Below, piece after piece: positions 12,394 to 24,643 of a stretch of 64,000 nt of DNA (position 1 is its first letter; each line of letters begins with the position of its first letter). A program made the position numbers and the translations under genes. Origin of the DNA: Adineta vaga (Eukaryota > Rotifera); the NCBI GenBank assembly GCA_021613535.1, contig CP075497.1, positions 4,588,001-4,652,000 on the forward strand. The letters run 5' to 3'. A model generated the notes under the pieces. The model made no database searches. It saw nothing but the letters and a program-made list of their open reading frames with translations, and was not told where the DNA came from.

Positions 12394-12828
12394 TTAAATA
12401 AAGTTTATTTGATCTTTGTTTGAAACAACTCCTTTTTTCACATCCGTAATCTTTTTCGATATAAATTTTGAACAACTTTCGAAAACTGTTTCATGAGCTG
12501 GAAAATATGAAAGATCATTGTTTAATAAAATCGATTGATAATAAGTTTCTTCTGCTTCATCATATGGATGTATTGTTTCAGATTCAATTGCAATAGAATA
12601 TGGATCGACTAGCTTTTCTACATATTTATCAATTGGAATCGTCATTTCAATCATTTGCTCGGAATTGATTAATAATGCTGTATAACGTCGTTTTATACTC
12701 ATATTTTCTTTTGATAAACGAAGATGAAGAATAATAAATAGAAACATCGAAATAAAAACTACGAATATGATCCATGTTATAACAAAAATATTTATACTTG
12801 CATCTGAGAACATTCTTCGGATAGACAA
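12394..12828 (-). CDS. small single-pass membrane protein, unknown
   Basis: Intronless frame of 144 codons. A strong hydrophobic helix lies at residues about 12-36 (INIFVITWIIFVVFISMFLF, then IILHL), followed by a positively charged stretch (RLSKENMSIKRRY). That suggests a type III/signal-anchor topology with the C-terminus in the cytosol. The tail is acidic (HPYDEAEETYYQ) and ends in a Lys-rich segment. I recognise no family. It lies 258 bp upstream of the TPR gene on the same strand and is also intronless. It may be genuine, since its composition is less skewed than the surrounding spacer, but no motif confirms it. Confidence 0.5.
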   Translation of the reverse strand: MSIRRMFSDASINIFVITWIIFVVFISMFLFIILHLRLSKENMSIKRRYTALLINSEQMIEMTIPIDKYVEKLVDPYSIAIESETIHPYDEAEETYYQSILLNNDLSYFPAHETVFESCSKFISKKITDVKKGVVSNKDQINFI

Positions 12829-13139
12829 TGAATAAAGACAATCTCTGAAGATCTACACTAAATTTGTGCGACGAAAAAGGAAGAGACATTCTATTAACAT
12901 ATATCTAGGGTATTTCGATGACGAACTTTCCCAAAAGATTTGTCGTCGCCATCGGCATCTTCATTTCTGTTTCGGCAAAGAAACGGGTACATGTAATACA
13001 TTCAAAAAAAAATAAAGAAATACAATGCAAGAAAAAAAAATCATCACTAAAATAAAATCATCATTAGGCTGGGATAATTCAATGCACCATAAGAGAAAAA
13101 AAAGAAAATATATTCACAGTCAAAGATATGCATATCGAT
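12829..13139. other. intergenic, no gene seen
   Basis: 311 bp of spacer between two minus-strand genes. It has poly-A/T tracts and contains the 3' UTR of the carbonyl-reductase gene. No motif is recognised. Confidence 0.45.
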
Positions 13140-14842
13140 TTAACATTTCCATTTAAGAATTTTTCTTTCAGCAACAAATTCTCCTCGTGGTGAACTGATC
13201 TTTGGTTCCAATGTTGCTAAATAAACCGGTGTATCAGCACCTTGTTCTGGTGATCCCATTCCTTTCTGTGATGACATATCCGTTTTGATATAACCAGGAC
13301 AACAAGCATTGACAACAATATCTCGTTGAGGTTTTTCATCAAATAAACGTTGTTGAATAAAAGTAGCTGCTGTTAAAGCAACTTTACTCATTCCATAGGC
13401 ACTATTTGGGTATCCATTTTCTTCATGAGAATTTTGTTTAGCTTTTCTAAAAAGCAAAATCAAAAAATGTTTTTATTCACAAAGAAAAAAACTTTTCTTC
13501 GGAGATTTACTGAATAAAATCACTAAGAATATCAGAAACAGTTTCAATAGTTGCATTTGGTGATATTAGATTGTGACGAATTTCATTGCTTTTCACTAAT
13601 TCAAGCATTCCAGCTCGACTTGATACATTGACAACGCTAAATCAAATTGATTCTTTTTATTCACTTAAATTCATTGGTATATTATTAAACAAACCGTGCA
13701 TGATCTCTTAGCAGAGGAAATAGAGCATTACAGATATTAATTGTACCGAAAAAATTCGTCTGAGCAGTAATTTCCGCTTGATCGCCAAAGGGTGTCGTAT
13801 CATTAACCTACAGAGATGAAATAATCGTTGTTATTATAATGAGAAAAAAACAAAATCAATCAAGGAAATCATTTTCTATCTACTTTAAAAGCAATTGCTG
13901 CATTATTGATAAGAATATCTAAACCTCCATGAGTTTTTTTAATATAATCCGCAAGTCGACGAATACTTTCGACATTTGTGAGATCTAATTGATGAAATTG
14001 AACTTTATTATGAGCATTTTTATTTGTTTCTTGTAATTGTTGAACTGCATTCAAACCAAGTTCTTCATTTCTTGCTTAAAAAAAGAAATTCACGAATAAT
14101 TAATATTGCTTAATCTCTCTTCAAGATGAAAACATTATAGTCTTTTTAAAATGCGGAAATTCTATAAAAGGAAAACTGAGTTCTCGATGCTTGAGAAGAT
14201 TCTTTGATGAAAGATATATGGCACTTCATACTATTTAAGTAAAGAATCTTATTTAGATGAATGACGTTTGCACTATCTTCAATATCAAATGACACAGTCA
14301 CTCTCAATAGGAAATATATTCAATAGCAAAAGATTATTCAACATGAAAAGATGTTATGGATCATTTATCACATTTATATCTTAAGTATCAATTTTAGATT
14401 GAATATCATAATATTCATGATGTTTCAAAAAGTAAATTGAGATTTTTCTCATTATTTTTAAGTAAAATTCCTTTTTGTTTTACTTTAATATCTCAAAAAA
14501 AAAGAAAAATGTCATCATCTAGTATACGCCTTGTCTGTTAAGTAATGATAAATATATATATGCATCTTTTCACTTGAAATTAGTTTCCTGCTGATAGAAT
14601 AATTCGAAGAAAACAGTAGGTTCTTCTTTGAACTATTCAATTAGCATTTCATCAATAATGAAAATCTAATTATTAACTCACCCGTCAAATAAATAATCCC
14701 GTCAAAAACTGAACAAAGTTTATTCACAATCGCATAACCAATGCCTTTATTAGCTCCAGTAACCTTGAATAAAAATAATATTTTGAATCATATCTCATAT
14801 TCGCCTTTTGAAATTACTTACAACAGCTACTTTTTGTGCCAT
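13140..14842 (-). CDS. CBR1: carbonyl reductase (CBR1-type SDR)
   Basis: Spliced minus-strand gene with ATG at 14840-14842 and TAA at 13140-13142. The exons join to give MAQKVAVVTGANKGIGYAIV (Rossmann TGxxxGIG cofactor motif), then LDLTNVESIRRLADYI and GGLDILINNAAIAFK (NNA motif). Later come FFGTINICNALFPLLRDHAR, VNVSSRAGML (catalytic Ser), YGMSKVALTAA (YxxxK) and CCPGYIKTDM. The insertion between the catalytic Ser and Tyr and the CCPGWV-like motif are typical of carbonyl reductase 1, a monomeric cytosolic NADPH-dependent reductase of quinones, aldehydes and ketones. Most introns are short, but the one between about 14077 and 14690 exceeds 600 bp. The Ser-Tyr-Lys triad appears complete, so the enzyme should be active. 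Confidence 0.85.
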
Positions 14843-15052
14843 GAAATATATATCACCAGAATTAATGAAAAGAAAACACAACGATCTGAAATTAGATCAA
14901 TTCTTCATTATAATTCAAAACAACATCTATGTACCAATACAAAAAAAATGGAATGAAATGTTGGACTTCAAACTGACTATATGACTAATTAACATTTACA
15001 ACATATTGCACAGATTTTCAGGTATTTTTCTTCTATTCGTTTGTACGATGGA

Positions 15053-15778
15053 TCATTTGTGTTCGTCATAATCTAAACCGTAGATTTTTCCTGTTGGTTC
15101 ATCATCAGATAATGTTGCTAAATGAACAATTGATTTAATAGCTGATTCCATCTTATGTTCATGATGATCATGATTTAATTCAATGGTTGCTAAATCAGAC
15201 GTACATGCATTCACTTTGATTTTTGTACCTTTTAAATCTTTCGCTAATTGCAATGTTAACATATTAAGTGAAGCTTTCGATGCACTGTATGCACAGTGGA
15301 AATCGGAATCCTTATTTCGTCGATGAAAATCGAGAGAACCAAAAATACTTGAAATGTTAACAATACGTGCTGATGATGATTGACGAAGTAAAGGTAAAAA
15401 AGCATTTATTACTGCGATTGCACCAAAAAAGTTAACTTCGAAGTTTTGTCGAATCATTTCTATTGATAATTCACTTGGACGTGGTTCTTTCAAACAAAGA
15501 CTACTATTATTAATGAGAATATCAAGACGACCATAGGCATTTGCAACTTCGGTAACAGCAAGATCAATTGTTGCTTGATTGGTAACATCAATTTGAATAT
15601 AAGTAACGGAAAGATTTTCAGAAGAAAGTTGTTCAGCAGCTTGTTCGCCTTTGATTTCATCTCGAGATGCAATTAAAACTTCAATACCTTTTATTGCCAA
15701 TTCATGTGCTACTTCATAACCAATTCCTTTTGTACCACCAGTGATCAAGGCAATACGATTATTGGTATTTGCAGCCAT
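15053..15778 (-). CDS. intronless short-chain dehydrogenase/reductase
   Basis: An uninterrupted 241-codon frame. It has ALITGGTKGIGYEVAHELA (TGxxxGIG), then VLIASRD, IDVTN and LDILINNSS (NNSS where NNAG is usual). RIVNISSIFGS supplies the catalytic Ser, and YSASKASLNML the Tyr and Lys. The motif after the active site, NACTSDLATIEL, departs from the usual PG motif (CPGxVxT), so the nicotinamide-side loop is altered. It belongs to the classical SDR family; substrate unknown. It lies 211 bp upstream of the CBR1-type gene on the same strand but has no intron. It could be a retrocopy of an SDR or an acquired gene. Confidence 0.85.
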   Translation of the reverse strand: MAANTNNRIALITGGTKGIGYEVAHELAIKGIEVLIASRDEIKGEQAAEQLSSENLSVTYIQIDVTNQATIDLAVTEVANAYGRLDILINNSSLCLKEPRPSELSIEMIRQNFEVNFFGAIAVINAFLPLLRQSSSARIVNISSIFGSLDFHRRNKDSDFHCAYSASKASLNMLTLQLAKDLKGTKIKVNACTSDLATIELNHDHHEHKMESAIKSIVHLATLSDDEPTGKIYGLDYDEHK

Positions 15779-16264
15779 GTATGAAAAGTATAAATCGTTT
15801 ATTGCTAGTTCTATTCCTATTTTCTGTCACTGAATTCATAGATCAGAAGACTATATATCTATCTATTTATATAAAAGAAATACTATTGCAGAACGCTTGA
15901 TTACTTTTATTTTCTTTTCTTTCCACTTATATTCATTGGTTATAAATAGACGAATGGAAACTAAACATTTCTTTTTCTTCTTCATATGTTGTCAGATTGT
16001 TTATGTTTATTTATTTTGTAGGCTTTTTTCCTTTTACAATAAACCGAATTTGTCTCATGTGATGAAATGTATTCTTTTGTTTGGCAATGATACCTATTTT
16101 TCAAAAATTTAAATAGTTCTGCATGCTTTTTTATTCGAACCTTCTTGGCTAATTCCTATTGAAAAAAAATCAGATTAATTCAAAAAAATAAAACTATACA
16201 AATTCTTTCTTTTTGTTTGAGATAGTAATCATTTACACGTCATTTTGTTTATAAATTTCTATAA
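15779..16264. promoter_or_regulatory. divergent intergenic region
   Basis: 486 bp between the SDR start (-) and the RBX1 start (+), with TATATATCTATCTATTTATATAAA-like sequence near 15850-15875. The frame at 15897-16112 is Phe/Tyr-rich and looks non-coding. Promoters for both genes are inferred here. Confidence 0.35.
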
Positions 16265-16697
<433 letters not shown>

Positions 16698-16840
16698 TTT
16701 AACAAACGATTTCCATGATAGGAAAATGATAAGAAAGAAACAAAAGAACAACAATTTTTTTATTCGAGAAACGAGCTTATTTTTTTTTCTTTAAACTTAT
16801 GATACTAATAAATATTATAATTTTTTTCTGACAAGAACAG

Positions 16841-17416
16841 ATGTATTCTAACTTTTCTTTAGATATGAATCATTTAATAAATCTATCAAAACGAACGGTT
16901 TTACTAACCAATCGTTTACCGATTCAAACATCTATTCGAACTGTTCTAAATAATCGTGAATGGCGTCCAAATGAAGAAGCACCTGTCACACCTGAAGATC
17001 GTGCTGCAACAGCACGTAAATATAATATGTTACCAGAAGATTATAAACCCTTTCCACCTGAACGGAATGCTGGCGATATGCCTGATGTTGCACCCTCAGG
17101 CAGATATTTCGAACGTAGTCCTTGGGAAGATTATGATTATCCATTGGATAGACAAAATTGGAATGAACCACGTCATCCTGAAGATTTTATTAAATTCGAA
17201 AAGACACGTCTTGGACATGTAGATGAAAATCAACCAAAATTAATGAAAGAATTATCGAAATTCTTGATTCTTCCCGTTATAGTTATATTAGGTATCTATG
17301 GTTTACGTGCATTTGAATTTATGAATCCAACATTTCGTTCACCAAGAATTGAACCTGGTGTGGTTCATTATTCATTTGAAAAAGATGATGGTTCTGGTCA
17401 TGGCGTTCGATATTAG
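16841..17416 (+). CDS. NDUFB8: NDUFB8 (ASHI), mitochondrial complex I subunit
   Basis: Single coding exon. The conserved block APVTPEDRAATARKYNMLPE, DYKPFPPE, SPWEDYDYPLDRQNWNEPRH corresponds to NDUFB8 ([23 protein letters not shown] and DPWYSWDQPGLRLNWGEP). A single transmembrane helix follows (FLILPVIVILGIYGLRAF), then a short intermembrane tail. NDUFB8 is an accessory subunit of the membrane arm of NADH:ubiquinone oxidoreductase. The in-frame ATG at 16841 gives 191 residues, but the ATG at 16865 is preceded by ctaacttttctttag, a good 3' splice site. The shorter start gives a typical mitochondrial presequence rich in Arg and Ser and lacking acidic residues (MNHLINLSKRTVLLTNRLPI). I prefer 16865. 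Confidence 0.9.
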   Translation: MYSNFSLDMNHLINLSKRTVLLTNRLPIQTSIRTVLNNREWRPNEEAPVTPEDRAATARKYNMLPEDYKPFPPERNAGDMPDVAPSGRYFERSPWEDYDYPLDRQNWNEPRHPEDFIKFEKTRLGHVDENQPKLMKELSKFLILPVIVILGIYGLRAFEFMNPTFRSPRIEPGVVHYSFEKDDGSGHGVRY

Positions 17417-18125
17417 AAAATACACAAACTTATGCATAAACTTTTGTTCACCTAGTAGTAAAAAGCAGTTTTATTGTATTTACATAAAAACGAATAAGAT
17501 AAGAAGAAAAATATATACTATCTTCTACTTCTCATTGAAAGAAAAGAAGTTGAATCGTTTTTCTTGCTTAACAGATGGTTAATAGAGAAAATCTTCTATA
17601 GAAATATTATTGATAAATAAGATGCATAGAGAGTATAATATTTCTCTTTCTATCTATCTATCTATCTATATATATATATATTTATTAAATCTTTTTATGA
17701 AATTGTTTCCCGAATTCTCATTGCTATGAGTAATAATAATCATCTCATTTTTCTTCTTGCTATTCTTCTTTTTTTCTTCTACTCCACTCGTCTACTTTTT
17801 CTTGATTTCCTTCTCTTCTTTTGTGCAACATAACGTCGATTCTCTTTCTTTCTGTGTCTCTTCTGATGTGCATTGTAAACGCAATCAACCGGCAATACTT
17901 ACGCTTGTCGTTAACCATTGAATCGTTCATATTCTTCCAAAACTGAAGCAGAAAAAATCGATCGATTTCCATCTTTATTACTAATAATCAAAATATTCTT
18001 TCCTTCTTTCTTTCTTTCTTCTCGTTCTATTCTTCGTATGTTTCTGTACAAAACAAAAAGCTGCTTAAATCTAATCTATAGAAATTGTTTATTTCAGATA
18101 ATGCTGACACATCTGAAACGAGACG
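17417..18125. other. intergenic with TCTA/TA microsatellite
   Basis: About 700 bp without a gene. A (TCTA)n tract running into (TA)n lies at about 17647-17682, and a TTTC-rich tract near 18000. A splice-acceptor-like tttatttcag lies at 18089-18098, upstream of the MADD start, and may be the acceptor of a 5' UTR or spliced leader. The minus-strand frames are low-complexity shadows. Confidence 0.5.
17647..17682. repeat. TCTA/TA simple repeat
   Basis: Direct reading shows several tandem TCTA units followed by TATATATATA. It is a simple microsatellite in the spacer upstream of MADD. Confidence 0.85.
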
Positions 18126-21100
18126 ATGTGTGAACAAACGAAACGATATTTTTCTCCACGTCTTGTTGATTACGTTATTATAGTTGGCTGTCGTCATCCG
18201 AATAAATATAATCATGTTACTCAAACACCTGAATTACTTCGACGTTATCCATTAGAAGATCATAAAGATTTTTCATTACCACCTGATGTAATCTTTTTTT
18301 GTCAACCAGAAGGATGTATTAATATTGGTCATCAACGAACTGGTTTACAACAAATAACTTCATTTGTTTTTACATTAACAGAAAAAGATTCAAATCGTCA
18401 ACGATTTGGTATTTGTGTGAATTTCTATCGACATTTTTCTCGACGTACATGTACAATACATAATCATCATCAACATAAAACTGATGGTAGTGATTCATCT
18501 GATGATAATATTGGAAAAGCAAAACATTCGATCGTACACAATCACTTGACTGTTGATGGAAATGAAAATCTGGAACGTAAACGTAAAAAACGTTTAAGAA
18601 ACAATACCTTAACATCAATTTGTCTTATCAGTCATCATCCATTTTTTACACGTTTTCGTGAATGTCTTATTATATTAAAAACAATTATTGATGCTTGCAA
18701 TGAACGATCATGCGCAAAACGAACGGGTGCATCAAGAGGAACGTCAAGGTTGGTTTCTTCAAACTTTCTTAATTATGAAAAATCAAAATTTTCTTTCATT
18801 TGTAGAGAAACTGTTTGGAGTGTTTTAACAGGACAAGCTTGTGAATGTACATCAAGTATTGTTGCTCATGAACTTCGAGAAATTGAAACATGGATATTAC
18901 GATTATTAAGTGCACCAGTTTCTATTCCAGGCAAAACAAAAATCTTAGTAAATTATTTTATCTCTTCTTAGCAATTTTACATTGATTTTTATTTAGATTG
19001 AAATACTTGCAAATCAACCTCCAATGTTATTTGCTTTACCTGATCATACAAGATTTTCATTAGTAGATTTTCCTCTACATTTACCATTGGAATTATTAGG
19101 AGTTGATTTATGTATACGTGTCTTAACATTAATTATGCTTGAAAATAAAGTATATATCGTTTTATCGAAAATAAACATAAACGGATTTATGAGATCCAAT
19201 TTTACTATGAATTTTAGGTTGTCTTTCAATCAAGAGATTATAATGCATTGACAATGAGTGTTTTAGCATTTGTAGCATTACTTTATCCACTTGAATATAT
19301 GTTTCCTGTTATTCCATTACTACCAACTTGTATGACTGGTGCTGAACAAGTAAAAGAAATGAATTATGATTTTCAATGAATTTTGAGAAATATTTTTAGC
19401 TTTTACTTATTCCAACTCCATTTATCATTGGTATACCTGCAAGTTTCTTTCCTTATAAAGGAATGGGATCAAAAAGATTTGATGATATATGGATTGTTGA
19501 TCTTGACGCTAATCAAGTTAGTTTTTCTTCATTTTCATATATTTTCATTCAAGAAGAAAACATTCACTAGATTACACCACCACGTCATGCTGAACCATGT
19601 TTTGATATTCCCGAATATGAATACAGTATATTAAGTAATCATTTAAAACAAGCATTAGGTAGTATGTCTTCTGATATTGAACCAATACAAAATTTTGATG
19701 CAATATTAAATGATAAATCATATATGACTAATCCAAAAATGTTACCATTAAAAACTTACAATCCATTCATATATGGAAATGATATTGATTCAGTTGATAT
19801 TGCAACTCGAGTAGCCATGGTTCGATTTTTTAATTCTCCAAATATACTTGGAAATTTTAATGAACATACAAGAACATTAAGATTACATCCAAGAGCAGTT
19901 GTTGCTTTTCAATATACAAGTTTTATTCGGTCAAAACCAGTTAAATCAGCATTTATTGTTCGATTAGCAAAAACTCAAGTAAATGAAAAAAAACGAGCGA
20001 ACATGTACTTTTAGAGAAAATAAAATCTTCATCCATTTATTTAGGCTGTTGAATTCTTTGCTGAATGGTCTCTATGTCCCGATAATGTCGCATTTTTACG
20101 TGTACAAACAGGTGTTTATGATCCTGCTCTAATTGGTGATAAACCAAAATGGTACAGTCGAAATTTAACAACGATACAGTTCAATATTATCGAAGAGAAT
20201 AGTACGTTGGCCCAAGCCATAAGTTCTTCAAAGGAAAATACGAATGATAATGAACAGACTCCAACAGGTTTTTTAAAATATTCAATCTAATCTATTATTC
20301 GACAACGATTTTATCTTTTAGATGAAAGTGGCAGTGATTCGGAAGAAGATAGTCCAAATTCTTGTTATTCATCATTGAGTGATTTTGTATCTGAAATGCG
20401 TAATAGTGAAATTTGTGGAGAAATTCGAGGTATGATAAAACATCACTTAGTTTGTTAGAAATCAAATGAAATTTTCATTTCTCTTTTGTATAGAAAATAG
20501 ACTCTATCCTGAGAATCAGGAAAAAACAGCATTTGTAGAATATTCAAGAGTTTATAATCCACCGGAAGAATTACAAATTCCTGAAAGTATGAATGCAAAT
20601 AACAATGCACGTGAATCAAATCAATCAATGAGTGAATCAACAATAAGTTCCAGTTCAAATTCAGATTTTAATTCTCAACATCATTCACCTGTCGATGAAA
20701 AGCATAATATATTAGCTGATCTATCAGAAAGTATACTAGAAATTGATTCGAAATCTAGTTCAGCCACAATTACACCTATAGCGAAAAGTTTTCCAAAGTA
20801 AATCAAATTTCTAAATTTTCTTTTGAAAAAAAGACAACGAATCCTTGTTGTTTTCTAGGCCATTATTCGATCTGAAATCATTGCAATCGATACAAATTCT
20901 CCTCAATCATCACCAGCAGCAACTCGTCGTCCATTTCCATTCATTATTCCAAAACAAGATAGTCAAAATTCTGAAAGTAATATATCAATTAGTTCACCAG
21001 CAATCGCACAAACATCTGATGAAACTTCTAATAAAATGTCAGAATCAATCAGTATGTATTCAATTGAGAAGAACATTCGAATATTTTCTATTTCATATAA

Positions 21101-24100
21101 ATAGTCTCAACGGAAAGTTCACCAATTTCTCGAGCTAATCGTCCATCACCGTTTCCTTTTCCACAACCAAATCGTCAAGTAGATAGATCAAATTTGAATA
21201 AACATGGTACACAATATTTCAATACAATAATTGCTAATCGACAACGTGATTTTATTCGACAGCAAAGTGTAGAATTAAAAGCAAATACACATAGTGAAAA
21301 TCAGCAATTTTTAAAAGAAATTGTTAGCAATGTTCTCGATGGATTAGGAATTGGTTGGTTGAAAATTAATCGAGTGAAGAAATTGATGGAAGATGAAAAT
21401 TATCGAAATTTTGTATTGAGTCGATTGAATGTTAATTTGGATAAGAAATATTCGGATGAAGATGATCATATTGAAGATGTTGTAAGTGATGATTGCATTA
21501 TTTTATGAATGTTGAAAACTGTCATATTTTTTTTAAAATTAATTCAGAAAGTTAGCCGAATGGTATTCAAAGGCATGACAAATATATTACGTGCTGTTAT
21601 ACAAGGTCTCGAAGCAACTTCAGAAAATAATGGTGTTGGTGGAATGGCATCAACATTTCAGTTATTAGAAATAGCTCATACACATTATTGGGTGAAAGAT
21701 ACAACAACGCGAAGTGATATAAGTCCAATGTCGGAACGTGATAGTCCACTTAATGGTAGTCACGAAAGTTTAGCATCAATCGACCCAAATATTTCATCGA
21801 ATCTACCTTCTCTTCAAAAACCAACCAATGTCATTGCTAGTCCAACAGCAAATTTTGTTGCACAATTAGGTAAATAAAAACCGATGATGATACTGTGGTT
21901 TTGAATATATTCAAGAAAAGTGTTGATACGAAGGAATTATAAATATTTTCAGGGAGTTTTTGGCGTGAATCAAAATCAGTAATTGCTCGTAGTTATGCAT
22001 CTGCAACTCAAGCAACAATGGCTTTTGCACCCAGTGTAGAATTACATACCAATCCAAAACATTCATTTTCACCACATGCTCCATTTCATTCTATTCTAAC
22101 TATTAGTCCATCATTATCGGCGAATTTAATTTCAAATGATCGATCACCATCAACAAGACAACCTCAAGCAATGATGAATCAACCGAGTTTTTCTCAATCG
22201 ACTGGTATATTGTCGTATTTTCTCTGTTTGATTCCTTGTCTATGAATATCACGTTTGTTAGTTTGTGCTGCTCGTCATTCTATGTAGTTTCAATAGATTT
22301 TATTAAAACGAAACAATCGTGTGTAATTATCTATTTAGATGTTGCGGATGTGAATGGTGATGATTATCAAAATATAGAAATTCCATCAGAAGTTGTTTCA
22401 AATTCGGCTGAAACGAATGATTCAAATAAAACAAGTAAAACAAAAATTTACTTGTTATTTATTTTCTCATTTTACACTTGTATAGTTATAGATCAACAAG
22501 ATCGACCTGATTCATTGAATTTAATGAATGAAGTAAGTTATCGAAATCATATTGCGAAGAATTTAAACTTTATAAATCAATTGATTAGCAAAAGGTAAAA
22601 ACACGTATTGATATATCACGTGCTAGTTCAATGGCAACGGATGAAGGAAGTGGAGTAGATTCTGTATTATCCAGTCGACGTGAATCGAAAATGACTCTTC
22701 ATTCAATTCGAACATCGCATCAATGGAATGATGATGATGATAAATTAAAAATTAGACGTTTATCAACGGCATCAACTGTAAAAAGTTCACTATCGGCTGG
22801 ATATAGGTATAGAGAATTGAATATATAATGATTATTTCTATTTTATGATAATTTAGATTTCATCATGGATCGTTAATACAAGTAGCTGATAATAATAATT
22901 TACTTGTCAATGATAAACAATATTTATTTGAAGTCCTTGTTGGAAGTTCACGTAGTCATCTATGGGATCAAATGCAAATTTGGGAAGATGTTTTTCTAGA
23001 TGCAGTTGCACAAGAACGTGATATTATTGGTCTTGATCAAGGACCAGCAGAAATGATGGAACGGTAGAAATAATCAGAAATTGAATCGTACATCTGTTTT
23101 TTGTTTTCTCTTCGTTTAGTTATTATTCATTATCAAATTCAGATCGAAGACGTTTGGAATTAGATGAAGATCGTTTATTAGCTGTGATGCTTTATAATTT
23201 AATTGCATTTATGACCATGATGCGTGTGAGTAAAGATGAAATTCGTCGGAAAATTCGTCGAATGATTGGCCGATGTCATATTGGTTTAACAATGAGTCAA
23301 CAAGTGAATGAATTAATTGATAATATATCAAATTTGGTAATATATATATAATCTCTAGAAAAAAATTTGATTGTCGTTTTTTTTTCTTCATTTTATTGAT
23401 TTTTAGAATGGTAATGATATTGATTTAAGACCAGCTGGTAGTCGTCTTTTACAAAAACAAAGTTTTACTGTACATTGGGGAACTGATAATACAGGTGATA
23501 TGTTATTTATGGAGGTAATTCAACTGAAAGATTTGCGATAGAAATTTTTAGATTCATTTGAATTATTTAGGTTTGGGATGATTGTCTGATTCTACGAAGT
23601 GTACTTGGTGAAGTTTATGATCGATGTTGGTTTGAAAAATTAGTGAATATGACCTTTTCTCCTAAAACGAGAGTACTTTGTCTATGGCGAAAAGTTGAAG
23701 GTGAAACACAATTAACTAAATTCTATACAAAACGAGTAAGATAATGTTGATTTGAATTGTTCATATTCATAATTTACAAATTTCTAGTGTCGAGATCTAT
23801 ATTTTGCAATCAAAGAAGCTATGGAAAAGGCAGCCGTTCGAATGAAAGGAACATTACCAGGTAAAAGAAGTTCAAATGAATAATTTATCAATCATTCGAG
23901 GTTTTTTTTAAACAGGTCAAGAAGTTGGCGGAGAATTTCCAATTAAAGATATGAATACTGGTGAAGGTGGACTTTTACAAGTTTGTCTTGAAGGAATTTG
24001 TTTAACTTTTGAAACTGAAAAAGTAAATATAAACATCCTTTTTTGATTAATATTTCTGTTCATTGTCTATTTATTTTTTCAAAGGAATTCATTGAATTAC

Positions 24101-24643
24101 AAAAAATTCGAAAATGTACAACACAAAAAGGCGATATATTTGTTCTAGAAGAATTTGGTAAAAATCTATTATGCTAATTTTTCCTCAATCATTTATCTTA
24201 TCTATTAGATTCTAATTCCAAACAACTACATATTCGAAAATACAAATCTTCTATGGTATGTATAATTGTTTAGTATCTATGTAGTGAATGTATTTATGTG
24301 ATAGAATGCTTATTATTTAATATATATATATGTGTTGTACGTGTCTTATATGTTTCGTAGGCGAATAGAATTTTGCTTGCTTTTCATCGTGTTGTATCTA
24401 TTCTATTGGAACGGCGAAAATTGTCGTCAGTGAATGGAATTAATCATCATATAAACAAGGAAAAACCAAAGTCTTAGGTATTATATGAGTAGATTAATGT
24501 GTTAAAATCGACGACAAATTGTTATGAAATCGATTTTTATATATTTTGTTTTATTGATTCGATTCTAGGCTGATCGCATTTGTTATGCTGTTATTTGTGT
24601 ATTTTCATATATGGCAGCAGGAAATGATCAACCATCGCAATAA
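18126..24643 (+). CDS. MADD: MADD (DENN-domain Rab3/Rab27 exchange factor)
   Basis: Large gene with over 20 exons and 50-70 bp introns. Exon 1 encodes [30 protein letters not shown] and [14 protein letters not shown]. It continues with [52 protein letters not shown] and [20 protein letters not shown]. Then come [20 protein letters not shown] and [12 protein letters not shown]. This is the tripartite DENN domain (uDENN, cDENN, dDENN) of MADD/DENN, the GEF for Rab3 and Rab27 that also couples TNF receptor signalling to MAPK. The middle is Ser/Asn-rich and poorly conserved except [20 protein letters not shown]. The C-terminal part is again MADD-like: [36 protein letters not shown] and [19 protein letters not shown]. 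The last exon (24569-24643) encodes [18 protein letters not shown], the conserved MADD end. The ATG at 18126 begins the conserved N-terminus. Confidence 0.95.
24361..24477 (+). other. MADD: candidate alternative terminal exon of MADD
   Basis: Inside the unusually long last intron (24256-24568) a phase-0 open stretch begins right after a tttcgtag acceptor. It encodes [20 protein letters not shown] and 18 more residues, then stops (TAG 24475-24477). A gtatt donor-like sequence follows at once. Like the canonical exon it starts A-N/D-R-I and keeps the frame, so it could replace the conserved C-terminus. There is no transcript evidence. Confidence 0.4.
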
